Source: Bog-756 sp963831535 (GTDB taxonomy: Bacteria > Actinomycetota > Acidimicrobiia > Acidimicrobiales > RAAP-2). Taken from it: a stretch of DNA of 64,000 nt. The translations under genes were made by a program, and so were the position numbers. Below, piece after piece: positions 10,069 through 17,295 of this stretch. Numbering within the stretch: position 1 is the first letter of the stretch; every line of letters starts with the position of its first letter. The stretch lies in assembly GCA_963831535.1 (NCBI GenBank), contig CAWHQP010000002.1, forward strand, positions 186,001 through 250,000, written 5' to 3'. The notes under the pieces were generated by a model. It was not told the DNA's origin and did not search any database. It saw nothing but the letters and a program-made list of their open reading frames with translations.

Positions 10069-10993
10069 ACCGACGGCGGGCGGAGACCTCGACGGGCTGC
10101 GGGCCGGATTGCGGCGGATCGGCCCGGTGGTGGTGGCCTTCAGCGGCGGGGCCGACTCGGCCTTCTTGGCGTGGGTGGCCACCGACACGCTGGGGCGGAA
10201 TCAGGCCCGGTGCGTCACCGCGGTGTCGCCGTCCCTGGCGCCCGAGGAGCTGGACGACTGCCGCCTCCTGGCCGCCGAGTGGGGTCTGTCATTCCTCGAG
10301 GTGTTGACCGACGAACTCGCCGATCCGGCCTATTCGGCCAACGACGGCTCCCGCTGCTTCCACTGCAAGGCGACCCTGATGGAGTCCCTGGTGCCCATTG
10401 CCGCGACCAGCGGGGCCGCGCATGGCGGGACAGGAGGAGGGCGGCCGGCCACCGTCGTGCTCGGCGTGAATCTCGACGATCTCGGTGACCACCGGCCCGG
10501 CCAACAGGCCGCCGCCGAGGCCGGGGCCCGGTTCCCGCTGGTCGAAGCGGGCTTCACCAAGGATGGCGTGCGTGCGTGGTCGCGGCGGTTGGGCCTGCGT
10601 ACCTGGGACAAGCCGGCCGCCGCCTGTCTCGCCTCCCGCGTCCCCTACGGCACCCCGGTCACCCTCGGGACCCTGCAGTCGGTGGCCGCGGCCGAGTCGG
10701 CCCTCCGGTCTCTGGGCTTCGGCCAGCTGCGGGTGCGGCACTACGGGGACACGGCCCGCATCGAGGTACCCGCCGAGGACCTGGCCGCGGTGGTCACCCG
10801 CCGGCACGAGGTTAGTGGGGCCGTCCACCGGGCCGGCTACCGGTACGTCACCGTTGACCTGGACGGCTTCCGCTCGGGCAATCTGAACGATGCCCTCGCC
10901 GACCGGGCCCAAGGCTCTGAGGAGCGGGGGGACGTGTCCGAGGACGTCGGAGGGGTGCCCACCGGGACCGTGGCCTCGGGTGTCCACCGATGA
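10061..10993 (+). CDS. larE: LarE, ATP-dependent sulfur transferase of nickel-pincer cofactor synthesis
   Basis: LarE adenylates the carboxylates of pyridinium dicarboxylate mononucleotide (from LarB) and converts them to thiocarboxylates, which LarC then loads with nickel. The 310-residue product has the PP-loop SGGADS at residues 28-33, the DHRPGQQAA block at 143-151, and KPAAACLASRVPYGTPVT at 184-201. Cysteines are at 99 and 102 (RCFHC) and 189 (ACLASR). One-cysteine LarE enzymes sacrifice the sulfur of a single Cys, whereas a CxxC-plus-Cys set points to the type that holds an iron-sulfur cluster and can be catalytic; which applies here is inference. The gene overlaps hemQ by eight bases and the next gene by four. 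LarB and LarC are encoded separately at 17296-19426. Confidence 0.93.
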   Translation: MSEPTAGGDLDGLRAGLRRIGPVVVAFSGGADSAFLAWVATDTLGRNQARCVTAVSPSLAPEELDDCRLLAAEWGLSFLEVLTDELADPAYSANDGSRCFHCKATLMESLVPIAATSGAAHGGTGGGRPATVVLGVNLDDLGDHRPGQQAAAEAGARFPLVEAGFTKDGVRAWSRRLGLRTWDKPAAACLASRVPYGTPVTLGTLQSVAAAESALRSLGFGQLRVRHYGDTARIEVPAEDLAAVVTRRHEVSGAVHRAGYRYVTVDLDGFRSGNLNDALADRAQGSEERGDVSEDVGGVPTGTVASGVHR

Positions 10994-11223
10994 TCCGGGT
11001 CCGCCTGACCTTTCCCGGCGAGCTGGTCCGGGAACCGATCATCGCCAGGATGGTGAAGGAGCTCGACATCGTCCCCAACATCCGCCGCGCCGATGTGGGC
11101 GATGCCGACGGTTGGATCATCTGTGAGCTCGACGGGGACGGGGCCACCATCGACCGGGCCGTGGCGTGGCTTCGTGGCGAAGGAGTGCAGGTCGACCTGC
11201 TCGGTGACGTCGTCGAGAGCTGA
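10990..11223 (+). CDS. NIL domain protein
   Basis: The 77-residue product is a single NIL domain: VRLTFPGELVREPIIARMVKE, then NIRRADVGDADGWIICELDG. NIL domains are small ligand-sensing domains, ACT-like in fold, usually found at the C terminus of methionine importer MetN or fused to ferredoxins. It overlaps larE by ATGA, so it is made with HemQ and LarE. Because LarE transfers sulfur, a role linked to sulfur amino acids or thiol delivery is possible, but this is inference; no partner domain is present. Confidence 0.85.
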   Translation: MIRVRLTFPGELVREPIIARMVKELDIVPNIRRADVGDADGWIICELDGDGATIDRAVAWLRGEGVQVDLLGDVVES

Positions 11224-11271
11224 GCGACGTGGGCCGGCGGCCGGGGTGGGACGGGGGTGTTGCCGGCCTGA

Positions 11272-11451
11272 CTACTCGGTGTCCCGGATGGTCCACCCGG
11301 CTCCCGATACCTTGCGGGGCTCGTAGAAGAGGCACCCCTCCGGACAGGCGAAGGGGATCTGCTCGTTCGCCCCGACCCGGCACCGCTCGAGTTTCTCCTC
11401 GTGGGCGGTGGTCTGCATGACGTAGTGACGACAGTCTTCGCGTACGGCCAC
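11272..11451 (-). CDS. Small four-cysteine protein, zinc-ribbon-like
   Basis: This 59-residue product reads from GTG 11451. It has Cys at 7, 24, 36 and 40 in the contexts REDCRHY, LERCRVGANEQ, FACPEGC and ends GAGWTIRDTE. The Cys spacing and the conserved-looking PFACPEGCLFYEPR suggest a metal-binding or cluster-binding fold; I recognise the pattern as one seen in actinobacterial small proteins, but it has no function I can name. It lies on the opposite strand just before the leaderless NUDIX gene, and its 5' end is within 60 bases of that gene's start, so the two are divergent. GTG 11451 was chosen as the most upstream reasonable start; the ATG at residue 12 is the alternative. Confidence 0.7.
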   Translation of the reverse strand: MAVREDCRHYVMQTTAHEEKLERCRVGANEQIPFACPEGCLFYEPRKVSGAGWTIRDTE

Positions 11452-11507
11452 ACCCCATTCTGCCTGATGGATGCGGTCCGACGTTGGCAGCGGGTAGCGT
11501 CGGTCAT

Positions 11508-12206
11508 GTGGAACCCGTTCCCTCCACCAAGCAGCTCCTCCGCTGGAGCGAGGCCTTGGCCGGCATCGCCCGGACCGGGCTGGGCTTCACCGAGTCCCTT
11601 TACGAGCAGGAGCGCTTTGAAGAGGTGCTCCGGGTGGCGGCCGACATCCGGGTCGCCCTTGACGAGGGATCCGAGGGGGCCGAGGACGCCGAAGGCCTGG
11701 TCGAAGAGTGGTTGGGGTCGGTGGGCAAGGGCGTCCCCGGCTATGTGACCCCGAAGGTGGCTGTCGGGGCGGCGGTGGGCAATGACCGCGGCGAGATGCT
11801 GCTGGTCCAACGGGCCGACTCGGGAGTGTGGCTGTACCCCACCGGATGGGCGGATGTGGGCTACTCGGCCGCCGAAGTGGTGGTGAAAGAGGTCGAGGAG
11901 GAGACCGGCATCGAAGTGGAGGTTGTGCGCCTCATCGCCGTGCTGGACGGCCTTCGCATCGGTATGAGTCGAATTCCTCTGTACTCCCTGGTGTTCCAGT
12001 GCCGGGCCATCGGCGGCGAGCTCAAGGCCCACCCCCTCGAGTGCGCCGACGTCGGCTGGTTCGCCCTCGACAAGCTGCCCTTTCCCCTGGCCGGCGCCGA
12101 GCGCTGGGGTGAGCACGTCTTCTCCGCCCTCCGGGGCGATCCCATCGAGGTCCTCTACGACTCGGTGCGCTCGCCCATGTGGCGTGGCGACCCCGACAAG
12201 ACCTGA
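11508..12206 (+). CDS. NUDIX hydrolase with NUDIX_N_2 N-terminal domain
   Basis: The 232-residue product has a helical N-terminal region (KQLLRWSEALAGIARTGLGF, then YEQERFEEVLRVAADI) typical of the NUDIX_N_2 domain, followed by a NUDIX hydrolase domain from about residue 80. The NUDIX box reads GWADVGYSAAEVVVKEVEEE then TGI: the first conserved Glu is Tyr and the Arg is Lys, while the metal-binding EVEEE part is intact. Relatives cleave nucleoside-diphosphate compounds such as ADP-ribose; the substrate here is unknown. GTG 11508 was chosen because TAGCGT (11495-11500) ends seven bases before it, indicating a leaderless message. Confidence 0.88.
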   Translation: MEPVPSTKQLLRWSEALAGIARTGLGFTESLYEQERFEEVLRVAADIRVALDEGSEGAEDAEGLVEEWLGSVGKGVPGYVTPKVAVGAAVGNDRGEMLLVQRADSGVWLYPTGWADVGYSAAEVVVKEVEEETGIEVEVVRLIAVLDGLRIGMSRIPLYSLVFQCRAIGGELKAHPLECADVGWFALDKLPFPLAGAERWGEHVFSALRGDPIEVLYDSVRSPMWRGDPDKT

Positions 12207-12281
12207 GGCTCCGGGCGGTACCGTCGGGGTGGTCGCCACATCCCCGGGGACACCGGTGGGTGCTGGCTACACTCGCACCCT

Positions 12282-12782
12282 GTGACTCCGAAGAACGCGC
12301 GGCCATCTCCTCCACCCGGCGGCGGTTCGAACGGGGCAACGGGCCGCTCGGTCGTGGAAGTGAGCGAGGTCGACGAGGTCACCACCGAGCTGGTGGAGGC
12401 GTTCGTCCGCCTGGTGCCGCAACTGTCGTCCACGTCACCCCCACCGGACCGCAGTGAGCTCCAAGAGATCGTGGACTCGGCGTCGGTCCTGTTCGTGGCC
12501 CGGGACTCCTCGGGTCTCCTGGTCGGCTCCCTGACCCTCGCCCTCTTTCGGGTGCCGACGGGCCTGCGGGCCTGGATCGAGGACGTGGTGGTGGACGAGT
12601 CGGCCCGCGGCGCCGGAGCCGGCGAGGCTCTAGTGGCCGCGGCCGTTGAGCGGGCCGGCGCGCTGGGGGTCCGTTCGGTCGACCTGACCTCCCGTCCCAG
12701 CCGTGAGGCGGCCAACCGACTCTACTTGCGGATGGGTTTCGAGCCCCGCACCACCAACATCTACCGCTATCCGGTGGCCTGA
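12282..12782 (+). CDS. GNAT-family N-acetyltransferase
   Basis: The 166-residue product has the acetyl-CoA-binding motif A of GNAT enzymes, with WIEDVVVDESARGAGAGEAL at about residues 96-115, and the C-terminal NRLYLRMGFEPR strand-helix typical of the fold. The first 25 residues are Pro/Gly-rich and look disordered. The acceptor substrate cannot be told. The GTG start lies eight bases after TACACT (12268-12273), again a leaderless pattern. It follows the NUDIX gene on the same strand but has its own promoter signal. Confidence 0.88.
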   Translation: MTPKNARPSPPPGGGSNGATGRSVVEVSEVDEVTTELVEAFVRLVPQLSSTSPPPDRSELQEIVDSASVLFVARDSSGLLVGSLTLALFRVPTGLRAWIEDVVVDESARGAGAGEALVAAAVERAGALGVRSVDLTSRPSREAANRLYLRMGFEPRTTNIYRYPVA

Positions 12783-12792
12783 CACTCACGTG

Positions 12793-13827
12793 ATGACACC
12801 GGTCGGGCAACGCCGGCGGCATCGGCGACACCAGTCGGCCGGGAGGACCCCGCCGACCGACCGCCGGCATGGCGCGGTGCCGCTCACCGTCGTGATCGCG
12901 GCCTGTGTGCTGGCGGCGTGCGGTTCCGGCCCGTCCACAGCATCGACATCGACCTCGGCGTCAACCCGGGGCTCGACCACCACATCGGCTCCGACGGCCT
13001 ACGCCACCACGGTCACCTCGCCGGGTCCGATCAACCCTGCCGCCATCCCCCTCGGTGACGGCTATGTCTCGTCCACGCCGAAGATCGGCTACATCGACTC
13101 GTGCGTGAGGACGTTCCCGTCCGTCGGCGGTGCCCAGACGGTCGGTCCCTGGATCGACACCACCACCAAGACCTGGGATTCGCTGACCAAGCCGGCCGTC
13201 GAGGGCGCGGTGTCATGGCCGGAGGCCAGCTTCTCGGTCACCATCAGCACGGCCAGCCGGATCATCACCGGCAACGACCTGCCCATCGACCACACCACCG
13301 GCACCTTCCCCATCAGCTCCAGCGATCCGGCCTACGCCTACGACCGGAACCCCAACACCATCACCTCCCAGTCCATCTCGTGGAACCTCCCCGTCGACCC
13401 GACGGCGGGAGCCGCGCCCACCTGTCTCGGTCTCGGCCCCGTCGGCGTACTCACCGACGGGGTCTACCTCTTCGACGCCCTCGACGGCGAGGGGCGGGAC
13501 GCCGGGGCCCACGAGGTCCTCGACAGCTGTCAGGAGCACCCGCAGATGGGCGGTGTCCTCCATCACCACGAGGTACCGTCCTGCATCCTGTCCCGAGCCA
13601 CCGGGCCCTCCACCCTGGTCGGCTACGCCGCCGACGGGTACGGAATCTACGTCGAACGGACAGCCACCGGTGCGCTACTCACCAACACCGACCTCGATGC
13701 GTGCCACGGCCGGACGTCCCCCGTGCTGTGGGACAACACGGTTCAAGACGTCTACCACTACGACGCCACGGCCGAATACCCGTACACCATCGGGTGCTAC
13801 CACGGCACCCCGATCTCCGGAGGGTAA
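12793..13827 (+). CDS. YHYH-domain lipoprotein
   Basis: The 344-residue product has a basic N terminus, a hydrophobic segment and a lipobox (CVLAACGSG), so it is probably lipid-anchored outside the membrane. A Ser/Thr-rich linker of about 40 residues leads to a YHYH domain. Visible YHYH hallmarks are the histidine run GGVLHHHEVPSC, the GYAADGYGIY strand and the C-terminal VYHYDATAEYPYTIGCYHG. YHYH proteins are secreted bacterial proteins of unknown activity; the histidines suggest metal binding (inference). ATG 12793 lies ten bases after the GNAT stop; a GTG at 12790 is an alternative. Confidence 0.85.
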   Translation: MTPVGQRRRHRRHQSAGRTPPTDRRHGAVPLTVVIAACVLAACGSGPSTASTSTSASTRGSTTTSAPTAYATTVTSPGPINPAAIPLGDGYVSSTPKIGYIDSCVRTFPSVGGAQTVGPWIDTTTKTWDSLTKPAVEGAVSWPEASFSVTISTASRIITGNDLPIDHTTGTFPISSSDPAYAYDRNPNTITSQSISWNLPVDPTAGAAPTCLGLGPVGVLTDGVYLFDALDGEGRDAGAHEVLDSCQEHPQMGGVLHHHEVPSCILSRATGPSTLVGYAADGYGIYVERTATGALLTNTDLDACHGRTSPVLWDNTVQDVYHYDATAEYPYTIGCYHGTPISGG

Positions 13828-13880
13828 AGCCGACGCGGGGGGTCTTCCCCGCCGCGTGGACGGCACGGCCGGCCGGCCGG

Positions 13881-14450
13881 TCACGCCGTCCCCACCATGC
13901 CGAGCAACTGATCGGTGACCCGGTCGAACGGCTCGAGACTGCGCTGGGCCCGGCAGAGCACCAGCGATCCCTCCATGGCCACCACGAGCAGCAGTGCCAC
14001 ATCGGCGGCGTGCCCGGCTTCGAGACCAGCGACCTCCAGCAGCGCAGCCAGTGCCTCCTGCCACTCGATGAAGACGCGGCCGGCCAACGCCACGAGCCCA
14101 CCTTGACCGTCTCCGGCGTCGATGGCCACGGCCGCCACCGCGCAGCCGGCCTCAAGGTCGGAGCCGGCGAGAACGGTCCGCCACACCGACGTGAACACCA
14201 CGACCACCTCCTCGGGCGTGGAGGGCCGGGCCCGTTCCAGCACCTCGAGCAGTTGGCGCCCGACATACCGGGTGGCTTCGGCGATGAGCTCGTCCTTGCC
14301 CCCGGGGAAGTGGTGATACAGGGACCCCCGAGGGGCCCCAGTGGCCGCCAGAACCTCCGAGAACGAGGTCGCCTGGAGACCCCGTCGCGAGAGAAGCCGG
14401 GCCGCCCCGGCGATCATATCGGCCTTGGTTGTCGATGCCCTGGCGCCCAC
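13881..14450 (-). CDS. TetR/AcrR-family transcriptional regulator (LmrA/YxaF type)
   Basis: The 189-residue product has a TetR DNA-binding domain at residues 8-55 (AARLLSRRGLQATSFSEVLA, then GSLYHHFPGGKDELI). The C-terminal half resembles the LmrA/YxaF group (FIEWQEALAALLEVAGLEAG). The GTG start has an AAGGGGG ribosome site. It is divergent from the tautomerase gene at 14550, and two long palindromes at 14486-14540 lie between the two starts. The regulator most likely represses both genes and lets go when it binds a small ligand. Confidence 0.9.
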   Translation of the reverse strand: MGARASTTKADMIAGAARLLSRRGLQATSFSEVLAATGAPRGSLYHHFPGGKDELIAEATRYVGRQLLEVLERARPSTPEEVVVVFTSVWRTVLAGSDLEAGCAVAAVAIDAGDGQGGLVALAGRVFIEWQEALAALLEVAGLEAGHAADVALLLVVAMEGSLVLCRAQRSLEPFDRVTDQLLGMVGTA

Positions 14451-14485
14451 GTTCCCCCTTGCCGGGCCTCGCCGCCGGCCTCTTG

Positions 14486-14505
14486 ACTATGACGATTGTC
14501 ATAGT
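14486..14505. promoter_or_regulatory. Palindromic operator 1 for the TetR regulator
   Basis: ACTATGAC, four bases, then GTCATAGT is a perfect inverted repeat. It lies 36 bases from the tetR start. Its half-site matches that of operator 2, and the two centres are 30 bases apart, close to three helical turns, so two dimers could sit on the same face. Confidence 0.75.
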
Positions 14506-14510
14506 TATTC

Positions 14511-14540
14511 TCCTAACTATGACAATCATCATAGTTAGGA
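14511..14540. promoter_or_regulatory. Palindromic operator 2 for the TetR regulator
   Basis: TCCTAACTATGA, six bases, then TCATAGTTAGGA is perfect over twelve base pairs per arm. It covers the ribosome site (AGGAGA) of the tautomerase gene, so bound repressor would block that gene directly. Confidence 0.75.
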
Positions 14541-14549
14541 GAAGTCCCC

Positions 14550-14965
14550 GTGCCCGCCATTGACGTCTACGTCCCCGAAGATCTCCTCCCGATCGGCGAA
14601 GAGCGCACCCTGGCCGCAGCCCTCACCGCGGCCCTGCTCGAGGCGGAAGGTGCCCCCATGGCCGACCCTACCTCGAGAACACCTCGGCCTACATCCACGT
14701 CCTGCCGGCTTCCGCCGTGCACACGGCCGGAACCGACCGGGCCCGGACGGTGAGGGTCCAGGTGCTGACGCCCCCCGGCGTACTCGGTCGCGACGCCCAG
14801 CGTCAGCTGGTGGCCAGGGCCACCGAGATCGTGGCCGATGTGGTCGGGGATCCGACCGTGGCCTCGCGCACCTGGGTCTTTCTCACCGAGGCCGCCGAGG
14901 GTGGGTGGGGCATCGGCGGCGTGGCCTTCGGCAACGAGGAGTTCGCCGCCCTGGCCCGGGGGTGA
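14550..14965 (+). pseudogene. Tautomerase-superfamily protein, reading frame broken
   Basis: The 5' part reads MPAIDVYVPEDLLP then LAAALTAALLEAEGAP, with the catalytic-type Pro directly after the initiator Met as in the tautomerase superfamily. After the run CCCCC at about 14655 the frame must change by one base, after which it continues YLENTSAYIHVLPASAVH, RVQVLTPPGVL, QLVARATEIVADVVGD and ends with a typical strand (WGIGGVAFG). Adding one C restores a continuous gene of about 138 residues. The whole product would be an isomerase or dehalogenase-like enzyme of unknown substrate under TetR control. Either the gene is dead or the assembly lost a base; a programmed shift is less likely since no good slippery site is seen. 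Confidence 0.75.
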
Positions 14966-15183
14966 CCGGCCGGGGATCGCGGCCTTCTCCTCCGGGATGA
15001 GCCCGTAGCCTGCCGGACCACCGGAGGTCACGAACCTCACCTACCGAGCCGACGCGACGGCCACTCTATCGACCCCCCGTCGGCGTCGAGGGCCTCGACA
15101 TCGCCCCCGAGGTCGTCGGGATCGGTCCTGATCGGAGACCGGGAATACGTAGCCCTTCCTGTCGGTCCCTCCTCCGGTGTCCC

Positions 15184-15238
15184 ATCTCCCCGAGATCCCG
15201 TCGGGATCCCGGGGAGATCGGCGGGGACGTCGTCCCCG
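15184..15238. promoter_or_regulatory. Two stacked inverted repeats before the permease gene
   Basis: ATCTCCCC (15184-15191) pairs with GGGGAGAT (15211-15218), with further pairing inside. CGGGGAC-GTC-GTCCCCG (15222-15238) follows at once. Together they end 20 bases before the permease start. They could be operators or an RNA structure in the 5' leader; no T run follows, so a terminator is less likely. Confidence 0.4.
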
Positions 15239-15257
15239 TCGGGCATGCTGGTCGGCG

Positions 15258-16448
15258 ATGTCCCTCCCCTCCCCCACACCGCCCGCGGTCGCCGGGCCGT
15301 CCGGCCTGGCCCGCTTCTGGGGTTGGGCCCTGGCCGCGGTGGGAGCGGTGGCCGCCATGGTGGCTCTGGCCTACGACAGCAGTGGGGCACGCTCGGCCGC
15401 TTCCCAGGTCTGGTCACCGTTCGTGCTGGTCGCCGGACTCCTGCTCGTGGGGCTGGTCGCTGACCAGGATGGGCTGTTCGCCGCCGCCGGTCGCCACCTG
15501 TCTCGCGCCGCTCCCGACGGCCTGGCCCTCTTCGCCGGGGCGACCCTGCTGGTGGCCGTGGTGACCGCGGTGCTGAACCTCGACACCTCCGTCGTCTTCC
15601 TCACCCCGGTACTGGTCTATGCCGCCCACAGCCGGGGCGACGGCGAGGGACCTCTGCTTGTGGCCTGCCTACTGGTATCCAACGCCGGGAGCCTGCTGCT
15701 GCCGGGTTCCAATCTGACCAATCTGATCGTCCTCGGCCATCTGCACCTCTCGGGAGGGCAGTTCTTCGCCCACATGGCCCTACCCTGGGTGGGGGCCGTC
15801 GTGCTCACCGCAGCGGTGATCGCCGTGGCCGAACGGCGGGCACTTCGGAGCGATCGTTCTCAGCCCGATCCCGGGTCGGACCCAGGACCCGCCAATGCCA
15901 GCTTCGGACTCGGTGCCGTGGGCGTTGTGGCCGTCACCGTGCTCGTGCTGGCCCTGCGCAATCCGGCCCTGCCTGTCGCCGGCGTGGGCGTCCTGATCAT
16001 CGTGGCTCGCCTCGCCACCCGCCGCCAGCACCTCGACCACGTGCTCGAGGTGCTCGGGCTACCGGTGCTGGTCGGATTGTTCGGGGTGGCGCTCGCCCTC
16101 GGCACTCTGGGTCGGGCATGGTCGGGGCCGGCCACCCTGCTCGCCCACCTCGACACCGTGGGTACCGCCGTGGTGGCGGCGCTGTCCACGGTGGTGCTCA
16201 ACAACCTGCCGGCCGCATCGCTGCTGGCTTCGCGTGTGCCTCCCCACCCCTATGCCCTACTGGTCGGTCTCGACATCGGACCCAACCTCTTCGTCACCGG
16301 CTCCCTGGCCTGGATCCTCTGGTGGCGGACGGCCCGGTCGGCCGGCTCAGCACCCCCGGTGCGGCGAGCCGTGATACTGGGTATGGTCACGGTGCCGTTG
16401 TCGATGGCGGCGGCCCTTGGCCTGCTGGCCGCGACCGGGTCGCGGTAG
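15258..16448 (+). CDS. ArsB/NhaD-type (SLC13/IT superfamily) membrane transporter
   Basis: The 396-residue product has about ten membrane helices and the layout of the ion-transporter superfamily. The two half-helix signatures are visible: AVLNLDTSVVFLTPVLVYAA with NAGSLLLPGSNLTNLIVLG in the first half, and STVVLNNLPAASLLASRV with GLDIGPNLFVTGSLA in the second. Relatives export arsenite or antimonite (ArsB) or exchange Na+/H+ (NhaD) or organic anions; no ars gene is nearby, so the substrate is open. ATG 15258 begins just after two stacked palindromes. Confidence 0.85.
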   Translation: MSLPSPTPPAVAGPSGLARFWGWALAAVGAVAAMVALAYDSSGARSAASQVWSPFVLVAGLLLVGLVADQDGLFAAAGRHLSRAAPDGLALFAGATLLVAVVTAVLNLDTSVVFLTPVLVYAAHSRGDGEGPLLVACLLVSNAGSLLLPGSNLTNLIVLGHLHLSGGQFFAHMALPWVGAVVLTAAVIAVAERRALRSDRSQPDPGSDPGPANASFGLGAVGVVAVTVLVLALRNPALPVAGVGVLIIVARLATRRQHLDHVLEVLGLPVLVGLFGVALALGTLGRAWSGPATLLAHLDTVGTAVVAALSTVVLNNLPAASLLASRVPPHPYALLVGLDIGPNLFVTGSLAWILWWRTARSAGSAPPVRRAVILGMVTVPLSMAAALGLLAATGSR

Positions 16449-16524
16449 TCCACCCGACCAGTAATCCACCCCGAGCGGTAGTCCCCAACGAGGCGACCAC
16501 ACGACTGCGGTGACCGGGCCCCGA

Positions 16525-17088
16525 TCAGTTGATCTTCAGCAGATCCACCACGAATACGAGGGTGTCGTTGGCGGCAATGCCGGCCCCCGGCGACTGGGCG
16601 CCGTAGCCCAGGCTGGGCGGGATGATCAGCTCCCGTCGTCCGCCCACCTGCATGCCGACTACACCCTGGTCCCAACCGGGGATGACCTGCTCCGGGGTGG
16701 CGTCAAGCGTGAAGGTGAAGGGCTGCCCGGTCCATGAAGACTGGATGGTCTTGCCCGACGAGTACGTGGCCAGCACGTACTGCACCGTCACCGAATCACC
16801 GGCCTTGGCCGCCGGTCCAGTCCCGGTGATCAGGTCGGCCGTCTCCAGTTGGGTCGGGGGGTTGCCCTTCGGCACGACGACGGTGGGTGCGGTGCCGGCG
16901 GTGCCGGCGGCCGAGAGGTCGGCGGCGGGGATGCTCGTGGGAGGCCCGGAGGTCGTGGGCGTAGTCGACGGGGCCGTCGTGGTCGACGGTGCTGTCGTCG
17001 CCGTCGAGCTGGTCGACGAGCCGCAGGCCGTGAGGGCAAGTGCCGCCGCCGACAGCACCACCAGGGTGAGGGTGCGCGCACGGTTCAT
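16525..17088 (-). CDS. FKBP-type peptidyl-prolyl isomerase, lipoprotein
   Basis: The 187-residue product starts with a lipoprotein signal (LALTAC, lipidated Cys near residue 22), then a Thr/Ser/Pro linker to about residue 75 and an FKBP domain. FKBP core residues are visible: GDSVTVQYVLATYSSGK, FTFTLDATPEQVIPGWDQG, then GGRRELIIPPSLGYGAQ and NDTLVFVVDLLKI. It speeds folding of proteins outside the membrane. ATG 17088 has an AAGGAAC ribosome site. It lies 207 bases after larC on the same strand, but the gap suggests a separate transcript. Confidence 0.92.
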   Translation of the reverse strand: MNRARTLTLVVLSAAALALTACGSSTSSTATTAPSTTTAPSTTPTTSGPPTSIPAADLSAAGTAGTAPTVVVPKGNPPTQLETADLITGTGPAAKAGDSVTVQYVLATYSSGKTIQSSWTGQPFTFTLDATPEQVIPGWDQGVVGMQVGGRRELIIPPSLGYGAQSPGAGIAANDTLVFVVDLLKIN

Positions 17089-17295
17089 GGGACGGTTCCT
17101 TTCGAGAATCGAGCGAGGCGACAGGCCCGGGGACGGCCCTGCCGACGGGGAAACCGTAGTGCCCACCACCCCGATCGCGGTGTCACGCCCTCAGCGGCGG
17201 CAGGATGATCGAGGTTGAGGACCGGGTGCGGCCCGAGACCTAAATCGGGCAGGCTGGTCCTCGGTGCTCCGGGAGCCGGTTGGCAGCAAGGGCCG

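Noticed and set aside
13101..14486. 461-codon plus-strand frame over the YHYH gene and opposite tetR
   Set aside because: Arg/His/Pro-rich sequence without domains; both real genes have family motifs in other frames.
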